Positions 21,849 through 33,827 of a DNA stretch of 64,000 nt are shown here, piece by piece. Each line of letters begins with the position of its first letter. The stretch's first letter is position 1. A program made the position numbers and the translations under genes. Origin of the DNA: Symbiodinium natans (taxonomy: Eukaryota; Sar; Dinophyceae; Suessiales; Symbiodiniaceae); NCBI GenBank assembly GCA_905221605.1, contig CAJNDS010002512.1, positions 624,360-688,359 of the forward strand, in the 5' to 3' direction. Under the pieces are notes generated by a model. The model was given only the letters and a program-made list of their open reading frames with translations. It did no database searches and was not told the DNA's origin.

Positions 21849-24405
21849 GAGCCTCTGGCAGTTCTCTGAAGGGTCCCTCCGTCGCCTGCACACGCCTACT
21901 TGGGACTCTATGTACCAACAGTTTAGTAGTAATAATGAGGAGGCATCAGCCGTTCAACTGTAGGTAAAGAGAATGGGAACCCATGCAGGCGGGCGCTCTC
22001 GGGGGCGAGGCACTCCTTGGCCGCCTGGGTGACTCACAGGACGGGGGCAGAGGCTTAAGAGGTCACAAGGGGCACCGTGCGACGCTCAAACTTGAGGCAA
22101 ACTTGAAGGGTGAGTGGGCATTGGGCTGAACAGCTTTGGGGTGCATTTGTTGCTGTTTTTGCCGGGGTTTGCATACTCTGGAAGTGGACCATACTGGGGA
22201 GTCAGCCGGGCTGGTTTCCGATAGTCGCTGGAGCAGTTTAGAATGGACACACACACACACAGACAACAAACCAACAGAACTCCACCTGTTTGGAATGGTT
22301 TGGACCCACAACGTTTGCCAATCATGGCCCTAAGACCACAGCCTCGCGCGGCCTCCGCAACTCCGCTTCCAGGGCTGCGTCCGGCGCGCTGCGGCGCAGG
22401 CGTGCGGCCACCTGCAGGAGCTGTGGGGTTGTGTGTATTTGCTTGTCTGCAAGTAACGCCGGGGCCTCAGATCATGGGGTCAATGGCTCTTAGAGTATTG
22501 AATGGAGTCGTTGTGTTTAGGTCCTTCTGTTTGCCAATGTAACTGTAAACGCACGAGGAAAGGTATTTAGGATTTCTGCTTCAGCCATTTGACACCAGCG
22601 AAGCGTACGAATCAAAAGCCATCCAAACTCACAGCTCCTCTTGCGCTTTTTGGCCTGGGTTGCTATTTTATTTGCCACGAGCTGTCCTTTCAGGGCCCCG
22701 CAGCACGGGGCCATGTTTCTCGTTAGGACTTTGTTGGACCGATTCCGATAGGTTCCAGGCCTTTCGTGACTCGTTGGGCCGCCGGGCGCCCGGAAATCTC
22801 GGATCACCTGTTCAATGTTCTAAAACATGATGGGCGCATTTTAAATGACCTCACATACAAGATTCGGCAGGCGGCACCTCAACTGATCACTGTCTTCCGT
22901 AGCCGCATAGCCACTTGCTGGGCACGCTGGCATTGGGCCAAGAATGTCGTTCTCAACATGACGAGTGTATGCGGCTGTACTTCAGGAACAGAGCTCAACG
23001 TGATACCCGGTAGGCTTCTGGACGAAATACAGCCATTCTACTGTGCATCAGGCATATCAGTATCTTTTGAAGTTGGTGTGCAACTAACTATGTCGCCGCC
23101 CGATGAAGAGAGCCATGCGGCAGCACTGGATGTGCGAAACCAGTCGCGCCTGCTGCCAGATGACAGGGACAGGGACAAGTCCTGCAAACTTTGGGGCCCA
23201 TTTTGGGGTGCTGCTTGGCTGAGCATCAACCAGGAGGGATGTCTCGCCTCTGTGTGCGTGCGATGGGAAGCTAGTAATTTTGATGCGGGGCCCATTGGTA
23301 CAGTGTAGATCCACGTGGCAGCTACAGCCCTTGCACTCCCGAACGCTGAAGCTTCTGAGACGAAGCCAAATCCATCCTGAGCCCGGCGTAGACTCCGAAT
23401 GCGTCGTGAAGCTGCACCGACTGAAGCTTGGTACTTGTAGGGATCTCTCAAGGCCCCTAGCCAAAGCTGTGACTGAGAGTTTTCATTTTCCGCTGCAAGA
23501 CACCAGCCGTGAAACACAGACCACGTACTGTGGCATCCTCGAAGGCGATCCTATTGGAGAACATGGCCACCATCTTGCTGCTTGCTGTTTGTTGAGCAAG
23601 TCTTTGTTGGAGTCTGCAGGTTCTGTGCTAAGGGGCCACTAAGGGGTGCTGCTTGAACGTGGCCGACCTGATCAAGGTCTCAGTGGTAAGAATGTACGGG
23701 AGGTCCAGTTTAGACGGAGGCTCAAGTCCTCAAGCTGCAAGCCCACAAATCAGTGTAAATCCCAAGACTGCAAGCCTTTAGAGCCTGTTAGAGCTTGAGG
23801 GTCAACCTGATCTACCCGGATCTGGCGGTGGCCTCGCTGAATGGCGGGGTGGACGCGTGCGCCGGCAGTGCGCAGAGCACCCATGGCAGAATATGAGCAC
23901 CGTAGAGCATTGCTTTGCAGTCCCCTAGCTCAGCAGCAGAGCCCCTCGCAGGGACCTGGCATGGTTAGATCCCTATGCAATTGCTTTCAATTCGAGCTGC
24001 GTTTGCGCGAACAGTCCTTGGGTTGTTGTGGCCAGGGCTTTGAGGCGACGCGGCCCGGACTTGGAAGCATCAAATAGGTTAAATAGGTCAATTGGTTTCA
24101 TGAGCTTGGCAAAAGTCTTTAGTAGATCGGAACTTCTTGCAGTCGTGAAACCAGTCCAACACTGGCAGTTTCCATCTGAATGCGTTAGGTCCGGCATGCA
24201 CCAAGATCATCGCACAGGCTTCGAGCATCGGTGCACTGTTTCTTGGCTTAGGTCTGAGGCAGTTTCAAGCCCGACAGCTGAACAGACTCTCTATATGCTG
24301 CTTGTTGCGCAGGATGGGTGGGTTGCAAGTTGTCGCAATCTGAAATGAAGAAGGGGCCACAAAAATGTTACAACGTGTCGGATACGAAGACGAAGCTGCC
24401 ACCAG
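21849..24405. other. no exon confidently assigned
   Basis: It holds a CA microsatellite (22246-22261) and long open frames on both strands (a + frame from 22766 to 23308 and an overlapping - frame). Neither shows a recognisable domain. The 5' exons of the transporter downstream and the 3' end of the HEAT gene upstream should lie here. Confidence 0.4.
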
Positions 24406-26504
24406 GTTCGGCCTCATCGGGTGCATCCTCAGCATCTTCTTCATCCCCTTTATCGGCTTCTTGTTTCAGCAGTTTGGATGACGCAGCCAACCGCTCAAAA
24501 CCTTCGTAATCCCGGCTGGCAGCAAGGTACGCACCAGATATGTGCCCAATTCACTTGCTCATATGCACGGGATATGTGTGACTGACCAGATCCTCAGCTG
24601 TGCCTGCCCTAGCTATTGCTGGATCATGTGGTGATCTTGAGCATGGCCCAGTTGTGCAGCCTAGGTAGTGTTCAAGCCTCCGAAATCCCAAACTCTACTT
24701 ACGTGGCCTTTGCTTCCTGACTCTTCTCTGTACGTAGGCTTCCTGTACGCATATTCCCGAGTCATGCTTGTCTTGGCGTATCGGGCTTTGGTTATGAAGG
24801 GGAATGTACACCATGTGAAAGCCTCAATTTCGCAGCCTCTCCCCCGAAGAAGCGTGCAGCCTGGGTGCTGCAAACGCCCTGTTGAACTGTTGAACCAGCT
24901 GAGAACAGGCAGCTGCGCCGATCATTTTGGCCGACGCCCGATGCTGATCCTGGCCTTCTTGAGCTCCAAGGTGCACAGACTTGGGGTCGGAGGCTTGAAG
25001 CTTCTCCAGTAGCTATGGCTAGGCCGTTGAGTAGGCTTGGATCAAGTACTAGTGGGTTGCAGCTTTGCTGGCCCGTTCTTCCATTTTCCCTGTCCTGCTG
25101 AATCAGATGAAGCTTCTTTACATGAAAATTTGCAATGAAATCTTCGGTTGGAGTGGCTCTGCTTCATGCGGGCTTGCTTCGGAGTGCCTCTGTGAGGGTA
25201 CATTGACAGTCCTTCGAGAGCAGGATGCCAACAAGTCAGACCTTGCTGGAGGTGCCCATGATCGCGCTCGTGTGTGTCGCTTTCGCCGGCGCATCCATCT
25301 ACTATTTCTTTGCTGGCCTTCTGGTTCCTGTTCTCATCCCAGCTCCAATGCTATTCTGGCCCCTTGGGTCTCAGCAGCTAAGGGTTGTGGGGCAAAGAGT
25401 GCAGGCTTCAGTGAGCATCGGAAAAGCTGGGAACATAATGGGTCATTTTAGATGCTTGCAGTGGGTCTCGTGAAGATGTCACCGCCCTGTCCTGATAATT
25501 GTTCCGCGACGTTGGCGCAACTCGAAAAGATCACTTATCAGGACAGGAGCTCCCAAGTTCGACGTCGCGGATCGGCATAACTTAGCTGGATGTTTGCCGT
25601 ATGACTGAATCTGCGAATGCTAGAAGTACTGTGCCGTGGCCCGGCAAGCATAGCTAAAGCTGTCGTGGATGCCGCTGGTTCTGTCACACAGCCCTTAGCT
25701 CCAATATGCGCTCAACCCCCAGATCTCAGAAGTCAATGTCAAGCTGCCACAGGTTTTGGATCAACGACCTGACACAGCCCAGTGAGAGAGGACAGATGTA
25801 TGGCCGCTTGAGCGCTGCCACAAACATCGAAGGCCGGGTTTGAGGATGGCAGGTGGGTGGCAGGTCAGTTAGGATTTTCCACCAGTGCGCCGCCCCGAAA
25901 GGCATCATCGTGCCTTTGGCCGCGGTGTTTGCACATGGCAAGTCTGCAGCAGCTGGGCTTGTAAAGTTTGAGGGTTGAGGGAGTCTGGTGGATGCCAGGC
26001 AAGTCGCAAGCAACCCCCCCCCCCCCCCCCCCCCCAACCACCGCCCCCCACCCCAGAAACGGAGAAACGGAGTGAGAGAATGTTTTTCCCGGGGATATGC
26101 AGGGAGTTGACTGATGCATCCGAAAGGGTCGGATTTGGCTTCGGCGCCTCGACTGGCGGCCTATGTTCGATACAAGACGTTGCGAATTGCAGACACATCT
26201 GACCAAGTCCGAACTGCTTGGCAATGAAGCATCCATTCTTTGGACAGAAGCTCTTCAAACTCAGCTTCAGCCATGAATGGAAGCCCGTGATTCTTCCTCC
26301 CCACACGTCCCACACACACACACACACCCCACACCCCACATGCACAGGCACCGCCGTGTCAATGCATGACTTCTGTATGTTTAGCAAGCTCAGGTACTGG
26401 TTTTGGCCTTTTTCCGCGTAGCCGCATTGCTGACCGTTGCCTGCTTCTCGCTTGCATCATACATCCTCGTCCTGGTTCAGCGACTAAAGCAGCAAGCCCG
26501 CCGG
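24406..26504 (+). CDS. Major Facilitator Superfamily transporter, partial, four exons
   Basis: MFS proteins are 12-helix carriers moving small solutes across membranes. Exons: 24406-24471 (a hydrophobic helix, FGLIGCILSIFFIPFIGF), 24913-24970 (CADHFGRRPMLILAF), 25240-25315 (PMIALVCVAFAGASIYYFFA) and 26422-26504 (ALLTVACFSLASYILVLV, then basic QRLKQQARR). CADHFGRRP matches MFS motif A, the loop between helices 2 and 3 (G-x-x-x-D-R-F/Y-G-R-R); here a His replaces the first Arg. The introns keep phase: CA|C at the first, phase 0 at the second, G|CC at the third. Donors are GTTTGG, GTGCAC, GCCTTC and GCTTCG. The order helix 2, motif A, helix 3, helix 4 is as expected. N-terminal and C-terminal halves are not found. 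Substrate cannot be inferred. Confidence 0.6.
25487..25570. repeat. two interleaved inverted repeats (A-B-A'-B')
   Basis: CTGTCCTGATAA (25487-25498) pairs with TTATCAGGACAG (25535-25546). CCGCGACGT (25504-25512) pairs with ACGTCGCGG (25562-25570). The arms interleave, which is a pseudoknot topology if transcribed. They lie within a predicted intron of the transporter gene. Confidence 0.8.
26014..26035. repeat. poly-C tract
   Basis: About 22 C, followed by a C-rich stretch to 26054. Confidence 0.95.
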
Positions 26505-27149
26505 GCTTCGGGCGTGCGTGTTCATAACAGACTGGGGCTCTGTCAGATCAGAGGGGGGTGGCAGGAGGCTGCGAATTAGGAGCACTCTAGGAGAAGTAAA
26601 TGATACACTCGCTGACCTCATGTGCATTTTGCCATGCGGTAGGCTTTGTGCGCGAGTCCCGGCCGGCGGAGCTGTTAGGCCAATCGGGCAGGACCGCTGA
26701 GTTCGGTGTTACAGGTCTTGGGCTGATTGGACTTCAGGCTTAGCCGTAAGCTTAAGCAGGACTTTACAGGAGTGCTTGGGGACTTTTTTGTAGCTCAAGG
26801 GTCAAACAGCGCGGGGCTCGGGGCCCAGTTGAGAGAAGTACTGCAACGATTCGTAGATGCCCTTGTCCTTGGCCTACCCCCAATCTTGTTCCACTTATCC
26901 TGTGCATCTATAGCGATGCCGAATCATGCAAACTTTGTTGGAACCCCGCAGGTTGTTCTTTCAAGAAAGTTTGGAGAAGCTTGTCAGATCCAGCCCAAGG
27001 TTTACAACAGTCCTAGATGCACAACTCCGATGGTGCAGGAATATCTAGAGGGTGTTCGAAGTCGCCCTTCGAGCCAGGAGTGCCTTTTCGGATGGCAAGG
27101 ATGCCTTCCTTCAGCGCTGGCTTCCGTGCTGATTTGTGGCTCATGGCTG

Positions 27150-27529
27150 GCTTGGCTTGGGCACCGAAGCATTTTTGTACCGTCTTGGCACAGTCGCACG
27201 ATCAAGGCCCCAAGCCGGGCCCACCAATACGCCGACCATGAGGCCCCGAAATGGTTCACCAAGTAGAAGTAGAAAGCATCGAGGAACCGAAAAACAGCGA
27301 AACCCATATCTTCTTGCGCCGTTCTAATCGACTTGTGAGCAGTTTTCGCGTCAATAGACAAGAGCATCCAGTCATCTGGGCGAGGCGTGGGCCTACTCGC
27401 CACAGTAGGACATTCTTGTGCTGTTGATGAACAAGCCTGCATCTCTCTCGGATTCTTTTTGACTCCCAAAGATGCATCTAATACCCAAATGACGCGCAGC
27501 TGTGTACATAGTTGATGCAGAACCCGCAA
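27150..27529 (-). pseudogene. reverse transcriptase remnant of a dinoflagellate-type retroelement
   Basis: Reads on the - strand: RVIWVLDASLGV, then MLLSIDAKTAHKSIR, then FGASWSAYWWARLGAL. This matches the order of RT palm blocks in retroelement proteins I know from dinoflagellates: R-V-I-x-D near the finger region, D-x-x-x-A-H-(K/R)-x-(I/F), then FG-x-x-(S/A)-x-x-WW-R. The catalytic Asp of block A is kept (SIDAKTAH). The following YVDD box is not found downstream. The upstream region (27530-27720) changes frame, with a readable piece in another frame. So this is a truncated, frameshifted copy and not an active gene. Confidence 0.6.
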
Positions 27530-27792
27530 TGGGGCTTGATAAAGTTACCGCATAGAGTGACATGATGTTGCTTTGCATGCTTGTTCTTTTTTTATTGTGT
27601 TGTTGGCCCTCCCATTGTTGCTCGACGCATGTCCGAACTGATTTCCTCAAAGGCTTGTACCACCAGCCCCACACATTGGCCCTGCACATTAGGGACACAG
27701 ATGATTTCATACGAGTACACCATATGAACCGGTGAGGGCAAAAAAACTGACGACCACGGTCACTTGTTTTTCGACTGCCAGAGAGCCACTAG

Positions 27793-27969
27793 AAGTACTC
27801 GGCTCCTAGGCCTGCAGTTGTTCTGCCTCAAGTCGAGGCAGTATCATACGGGAATGGCGGAAGCGATAGTTTTGATAGGCAGGCTCTCAATTCGAAAGAC
27901 TATGGGTTTGACTGGCACACTGACCCGAGCTGCGTTGCAGTTTATTTCCGCGGCTCCTTCTTCGAATGA
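27793..27969 (+). CDS. unidentified coding island with a WHTDP motif
   Basis: A 58-codon open segment ends at a stop at 27967. It has strongly protein-like composition: APRPAVVLPQVEAVSYGNG, then SDSFDRQALNSKDYGFDWH and TDPSCVAVYFRGSFFE. The HxD within WHTDP recalls the metal-binding HxD of 2-oxoglutarate/Fe(II) oxygenases, but that is too short a match to name a family. It lies on the + strand between two - strand retroelement pieces, so it could be an exon of a host gene interrupted by the insertion. Alternatively it is part of a different element. Confidence 0.4.
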   Translation, partial: KYSAPRPAVVLPQVEAVSYGNGGSDSFDRQALNSKDYGFDWHTDPSCVAVYFRGSFFE

Positions 27970-28449
27970 CTGGCACCCGTACTGCTGACAGCCAGCGTGC
28001 TCCACGAGTTGCCAGTAGATTTGACGGATAGGCTGCATAGGCAGAACGGCGGAGTGTTTGACAGGATTTGCTGGGCTCTTCCATAATCCATAGCGGCCAG
28101 CACGATGCTTAAGAGGCAGCAAGGTCCACCTAAATAGGACAGGCATAGTTGTAACCCGACCGTGGCGCTGGTGTTGCGGGTAATGCAGTGATGTCTACCT
28201 GGTCGCGACGATCCTCGAAGCTCAGCCAAGGAGGAATGTGCGCCTACTTTTCACGGACAAATCGCTTCGCCTGCTGAGTCTTGCCTGCGGCAGTGGCTTT
28301 TTTTGAGATGTCAGGTTACAGGTTTAGGATTTAGGAGCCTTCAATCACTTGAAGGCTTATTTACCGATTCTGCATTTGTCACCTGCGTTGTGAACAGGTG
28401 AGGGCTCGCAAGCGGCACTAGCTATGCCGCAAGTTGCGGCCAAACATGC

Positions 28450-28995
28450 TTACATATATGTCACCGCTTCAGACTTGTTCGCTGCACATGTGCAGCGAGG
28501 ACACCAGACAATCTGAGGCTTGCGACTGGTATGATAGGTGTGCTCAATACCGCCGGCTTGGGAGGAACGTCCTTCCTTTATTGCAAGGAGTGGCGGCAGC
28601 GCAGAAAGCTTGCTTAAAATGTCTACTCCGCTTGCACTAAATGTTCGAAAGAAGCCCTCAACAGGCCCAAGCTTACCGTAAGAGGAAGTCTCAACAGGGG
28701 CTGTGCTGTGGTAGCTGCAGATGTCCACCCTGGTAGCTCTGACTCTTACTTGCGAGATCCTGCAACTTAGGGCATGAGTTTTTGTAGAGGCCGAAGGCTC
28801 TTGGGCATAATGGAGTTCATGTAAAGGGCCTTGTGAGTAAACAGGAGAGGTTTGGCGCCACCATGCAGAACTTCGCACCGATGGTGACGATATCCACTGC
28901 CGCTGGAAGTCCTTTGGAGGGTCGTTTGGGGCCTTGCAAGGGTCTGCTTCCAGAAGTCCTGCCCTTTTCAGCAAATCTGAAGCACTAAGTACCAA
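28450..28995 (-). pseudogene. retroelement-associated ORF with zinc-finger-like segment
   Basis: A 181-codon - strand frame ends with HTYHTSRKPQIVWCPRC near 28462-28545. The H...VWC-x-x-C pattern resembles a short zinc-finger-like segment I associate with dinoflagellate mobile-element proteins, but the distal C-x-G half is missing or frame-broken. It lies upstream of, and on the same strand as, the RT remnant, so the two may be one decayed element spanning about 29.0 to 26.7 kb. The intervening 27.7-28.4 kb reads poorly. The N-terminal half is not recognised. Confidence 0.4.
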
Positions 28996-30181
28996 GACCG
29001 CACAGTATAAAACCTAGCAGATCGGTGGAAGGACTGCCCCTTATCGTCCACCCCTAAACGAAGCACCAAGATCAGCAACGCCTTCGTTCAGCTGTTCCTT
29101 CTTAAGCCCTTGCAAGAGAAGGCGGGAGTCAGACCAGTTTGTTTTCATGGCAGGGAAGCCCAAGGCAGCAGATAGGCGGAAGAACATGACCAGGCGGGCA
29201 TTCGAGGACTGTTCCTGATGTCTCTCTTGACGGGGCTCTGCATCTCGGACTGCTCAGCTCGAGCCCTGAAACCGCTGGCGTCGGAAGTTTTGGCTTGTGT
29301 TGGCGGCATCCAAGAGGCGTTTGCGGAGCCCAAGTGCCAAACACAGGGCTTCTCTAGGGGTGTGTCGTGCCTTTGAAAGTCTGAGCAGTCCACGCACGGC
29401 ACGGCAGAGTTTTGCTAGAGTGCAACCACCCCTACTTAACCCGAAGTCCGTGGATACTTCTGGGGCCTGTCGAAGGTCCCCAGGTCCAAAGGCCAGCACC
29501 TCCCAACAAAACAGTGCGGAATCCGCCCGAAGCGGGATTATGGTGGAGTAAGCTACTGATCGCCCCAGACACCAGGGGCCCGGAGCGGCGGGTATACGGC
29601 GGATAGCAGGCCCGTTGAGGTTGCTCGGGAAGGCTTCACGTTCTTTTGTTGAGGTAGACCATGCCGCATCTTCATTGTGTAACTGCTATATCATGTTGAT
29701 GCACATCCGAGTCTTGGTCTCTTTGAAGTCTTGGTCTCTTTGAGCCAGCTGTGAAGCCCTTGACGCTACACATGTCCAAGGTTTGTGTATTGGCAGTGTC
29801 CTCGCTCCTACATTGTCCTGGCTGATGGCGATCCAGGTGGCTCTGGCCTGCACCGTGGGGCATTCCGACATTCCGGTCTAAGGTCTAAGGTTCAATCGTT
29901 TTGAAAGCCCTCTACGGCAAAGAGCGCGTGCGGTGTGCGCGCATGTGAAGAATGAGAATAGGTGCACGCAACAGACACTCAGCTCAGGTTCAACTCCATC
30001 AATTCCATCTCAAAAAGACACTGCCTTGCCGTGTTGGGTCTTGCTAGCTGTGTTGACGAGCTTTGGCATGGTCATTTTTAACATTATGCTGCAACTATGC
30101 TTACAATACTCTTAGCCCCCAGGTGACTTCTTTTGAGAAAAACAGAAGTTCCACAAATTGGTGATTTGTGTTTGGATTTAG

Positions 30182-30233
30182 TTAGTGGCCTTGGACTTAG
30201 TGGCCTTGGACTTAGTGGCTTTGGACTTGGTGG
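30182..30233. repeat. 15-bp minisatellite
   Basis: About 3.5 copies of TTAGTGGCCTTGGAC with single-base variants. It is in frame with an open + frame and would encode GL(G/S)-rich pentapeptides, but nothing else supports coding. Confidence 0.85.
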
Positions 30234-31382
30234 CCTACGCGCCTGGGAAGACTTTGGCTCGAGATTTGCGGCCTTGCGGAGTGTGGCTGCGAACTTGCAG
30301 AATGCATTGAGCTTGGCTGTTGGCCCCGTGCTGTATAACACATAAACTCATGAGCAGAACATGGTTTTTTTGCGTGAGTCTATCATCCAGCTCTTTTATT
30401 TGGCAGAGCTTCTAGACATGGACCTGCCGACTTACAGACTTGCCTGCCGTTCTGAAGTCTTACTCCGTTCTCAGAAAACTCAGAAATCCCTCGAGCCTTT
30501 CAAGTCGATGTTTCACGAGCCGTCACGAGCCTCAGGTCGTCACTGGGCTTGCCAATGTGGGCCTGCCCGCGTTTCAGGCTGTCCTGTCGAATCTCCGATG
30601 AGTTCATGGCAGATACGGATTAGTGCTCTGCCCCGGAACCCTCAATTCATGATGCTGGCTGGAAGTCTTGGCCACTTGTCATGTGCGTGCGGTGTCGTGA
30701 TGCGTGCTCGGTCGCAGCATTGGGTCCAGCTAGGCAGGGACAGACAGCCACTTATTTGGAGGCCATTGGGAGCTCGCAAGCTGGAGCAATTGTGCCTGCA
30801 TGTTCTTAGACTTCGCGCTTTCCACACTCGTCACTGAACGGTTTTGCTGCCCCATCACCCGGAGAGCGTTCAGGCATGGCACAGATCAATGAGAAAGCGC
30901 TCGAGCGGAAATCATAAGAAGCTTGCTACCAGACATGTGACGACTTGTGGTGAGATCTCAGGAACGTCTCGGAGACGATTCCCGGGCTCTCGCCTTCGGT
31001 GGCACTAGGGGGTCTGCAAGCCATGACATCCGTGATGACCTTGCTGCTTGGCTCTGCTTGGCTTACCCGAAAGATTCGAGACACTCCCTGCTTCAGCATC
31101 CAAATGCTTGTTTGCCATGTGCAACCTCTAGCCGCAGATGAGTCTTACCTGAACTGTACCTCACTGCCGGAGATGCCCCTCGCACGAGCTTACCAGCATA
31201 GCTCGCAAGCGATACCCCAGCGCAGGCATCGCTGCAATTGGCAGCACTCGGCCGAGTTTTTGGAAGCCCTCCCGCAATAGCCACACTCAACAACTCAGCA
31301 GGCCTTGAGGCAACACCTGCACAGCATGGGAGAGAGCAGGGCAACCAAATGGGGGCTCTCAGCAGTCGTGAGGATGTTTGGA

Positions 31383-31398
31383 GGGGGGGGGGGGGGGG
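31383..31398. repeat. poly-G tract
   Basis: About 16 G. Confidence 0.95.
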
Positions 31399-33524
31399 CC
31401 TTCAATCTGCTTCACGCCATAAATGGGGTCACTTGTAGCAACCCTGCAAGCGATTTCACTTTGGCACTCGGAACAGTAATGTTGCAACGTAGTTGGCTAT
31501 ATGATACCTTGACGATGGTGGTTCGTCTGCTCCTGTACCCTCCTACTAGTTTCACATAATCGTCAAGTCGCCAAGAAGTTGCGGGTGCACCTTGGGCCCT
31601 GAGACATGGAATGCTCGGCTGACTTGTCCAAGTTGTGAGCGGCTAGCCCAAGCGCCACTTCGCCTGGAGAAGCAGCCGGAGAACTGCTCCACGATGTAAA
31701 CAAAACCAGAGCCGACGGGCAACATATCAACATCGGCGAGTGTCCTGTACCTGCGCCTGGTATCAACGACAACAGGCGTTGCTGCCATATGGGGCAACTG
31801 CGCGGGCTCACAAAGCACCTCTCTGAACCTCAAGGAATGTCAAGGAAGAGATTCCTTTAAGAAGAACCTGCGGATCAGCTGAGAGGGTGTCTGCACATAG
31901 AGTGCGCATGTCGGTGTTGGGGCTTCGGGTTCTCGTCTCTCGGCCTTGCATCTGAAGGCTGGGCCCGGTGGTCTTCCAAGCCGTGCTCTACCTGTCGCTG
32001 AGGGTGCCGGTGGCGGGGAAGCTCCTCAGCGGACTTTCGGAGGGGAGACACATGAATTTGACATGAATTGACGTCGTGTTTTGAGATGAGGAAGAAGACC
32101 TTTGGACGAATCGAGCGGTCGTGGAAAACTTAGGCACATCCGTTGCAGGCCCTTCGTTCCTGATAGGATGCCAGAAAAGATGAATGTGGACAATGCTTGT
32201 GCCTGGTTGTTTGTTTGCTTGTTTGCTTGTTGTGTGTTGTGCTAATTCAATTCGAGCTCTTCGGACCATGGACTCGTGTGCCGTTTGCCCGTCGCCACGG
32301 TGAGAAATCAACGGCGCTGCAGCATGGTGTCGACGAAGAGTCCTGGCAGCTGACATCTGCCTTAGACTTCTAGCTTTGTGCAACCAAGGTATCATCCGGA
32401 AGGGCAGCTGACTTGCATTGGTGCTTAATCCATGATTAGGAGTCCTTGCTCCGAAAGGACTAAAGGCAGTAGGATCTCGGTTTACTCAGCGATGAAGGGA
32501 GAAGGTCTTTATCAAGTGGGGCTTGCATCACCATGCTTCGGGTATTCGTTTTTGCAGGCATAGCGAACAAAGGAGTCAGACACGCAGATAACAAGTTGCG
32601 GCATAGTTGCCGCAAAGTCGCTTTGCCGATTGGCTTGGCTTCTGTTATTTTAGTTCAAGCTGCGGGACGACTGAGGCTATGGCTTTTTGGGGCCGCATGC
32701 AATGTCACCGCTCTGACGATCTTTTGTTGCATCCCCCGGGAATTCTTCACCAGGGGGCTTTAAGCAGCGACTGCTGCGAGCTGCTTTAAATACCGTCGTG
32801 GTTTTACACATGCAGTTGCTAGAAGCCGAGAAGCCGACGGCGCTGGACAAGAGGGTACGAAGAGCCTGGAGTCAGAAGAGCCCTTGCCCCTTACAGGCTG
32901 TTCATGGGGTTTAAAGTTTAGGGCTTAGGGTAGGAAAGGGCAGCAATGCAGGTTAAGCCCCCAGCGCCTTCAGGCATTCTTGCCGCCGCCTGTTTTCCTC
33001 AAGCTGCAGTGTATAGAAAGCCGGTGCAGCGCCACGTGGCTGTAAACATGCCCGTGTGCCTCAAGAGGTAGCAGGGTGTACCGGCTCAAGCTTGGCAAGG
33101 TTTGGACAACAGCTTTCCGAATCTTCTTGCCATGTTGAACCACACAAGCAGAATCAGCGTCTCGAAAAGTGCCGGCACCCTTTAGATACTACAATTGGGA
33201 ACTCCAAGCACGGAGAGGCACCAACTAAAGTATCAAGTAGACACGAGGCCCGGGACCCAGCTCGAATGCACCGATTCATTGACGACATCGACACAGCGCT
33301 GATTGTACACGAGCCCATACCAGAGAGGCCTTTAGCTACTGCAGTTGAGTTGAGAGAATCCAACTGCGAGATGCGCGAACCTGGTGGAAGAGCCTCTAAA
33401 CCCTGAAAAGAAAACCCTAAGAATTTCCCCCGGCACCAAAGTGAATTCATCGGGATCTTACCGCACCTGTCTACGGCTCACCGTACGAGCATGAGAGAGT
33501 CACCCTCACAGTTCGGGATCCTCT

Positions 33525-33636
33525 TACTGTAAGCTCCAGAAGTTTGGAACATCCTTATCCCCTAAAACGTTTACTAAAAGGAATCCCAGCTCTAATCATC
33601 CTTAAACAATGTTCCAACTTTCTGGAGTTTACTGTA
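33525..33636. mobile_element. MITE-like foldback element, 112 bp
   Basis: Two 28-bp arms at 33525-33552 and 33609-33636 are inverted copies matching at 24 of 28 positions by eye. The outer ends read TACTGTAA... and ...TTTACTGTA. The 56-bp centre is AT-richer than the surroundings and has no ORF. No clear target-site duplication flanks it. The size and terminal inverted repeats fit a MITE or foldback. Confidence 0.55.
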
Positions 33637-33787
33637 GGCATCTTTCAAGATGAACAAAAGCAATGGTAGAGTGCTTACTGGGCTTCTTGAGTCTGAGCGT
33701 TTTTTACTTTAGCCTCAAAGAGGCTCCGAGTATGATTTTTGAGTTTCAACACGAATTCGTTCAGAACGCTTCCAAACTCAACTTTCA

Positions 33788-33789
<2 letters not shown>

Positions 33790-33824
<35 letters not shown>
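33790..33824. repeat. (CA)n microsatellite
   Basis: About 17 CA units. Confidence 0.95.

Positions 33825-33827
<3 letters not shown>

Noticed and set aside
31552-31833. Minus-strand frame with LADVDMLPVGSGFVYIV, reminiscent of a fucosyltransferase motif
   Set aside because: The characteristic SSN/TSN core is absent, the strand is opposite to the genes, and no neighbouring exon supports it.
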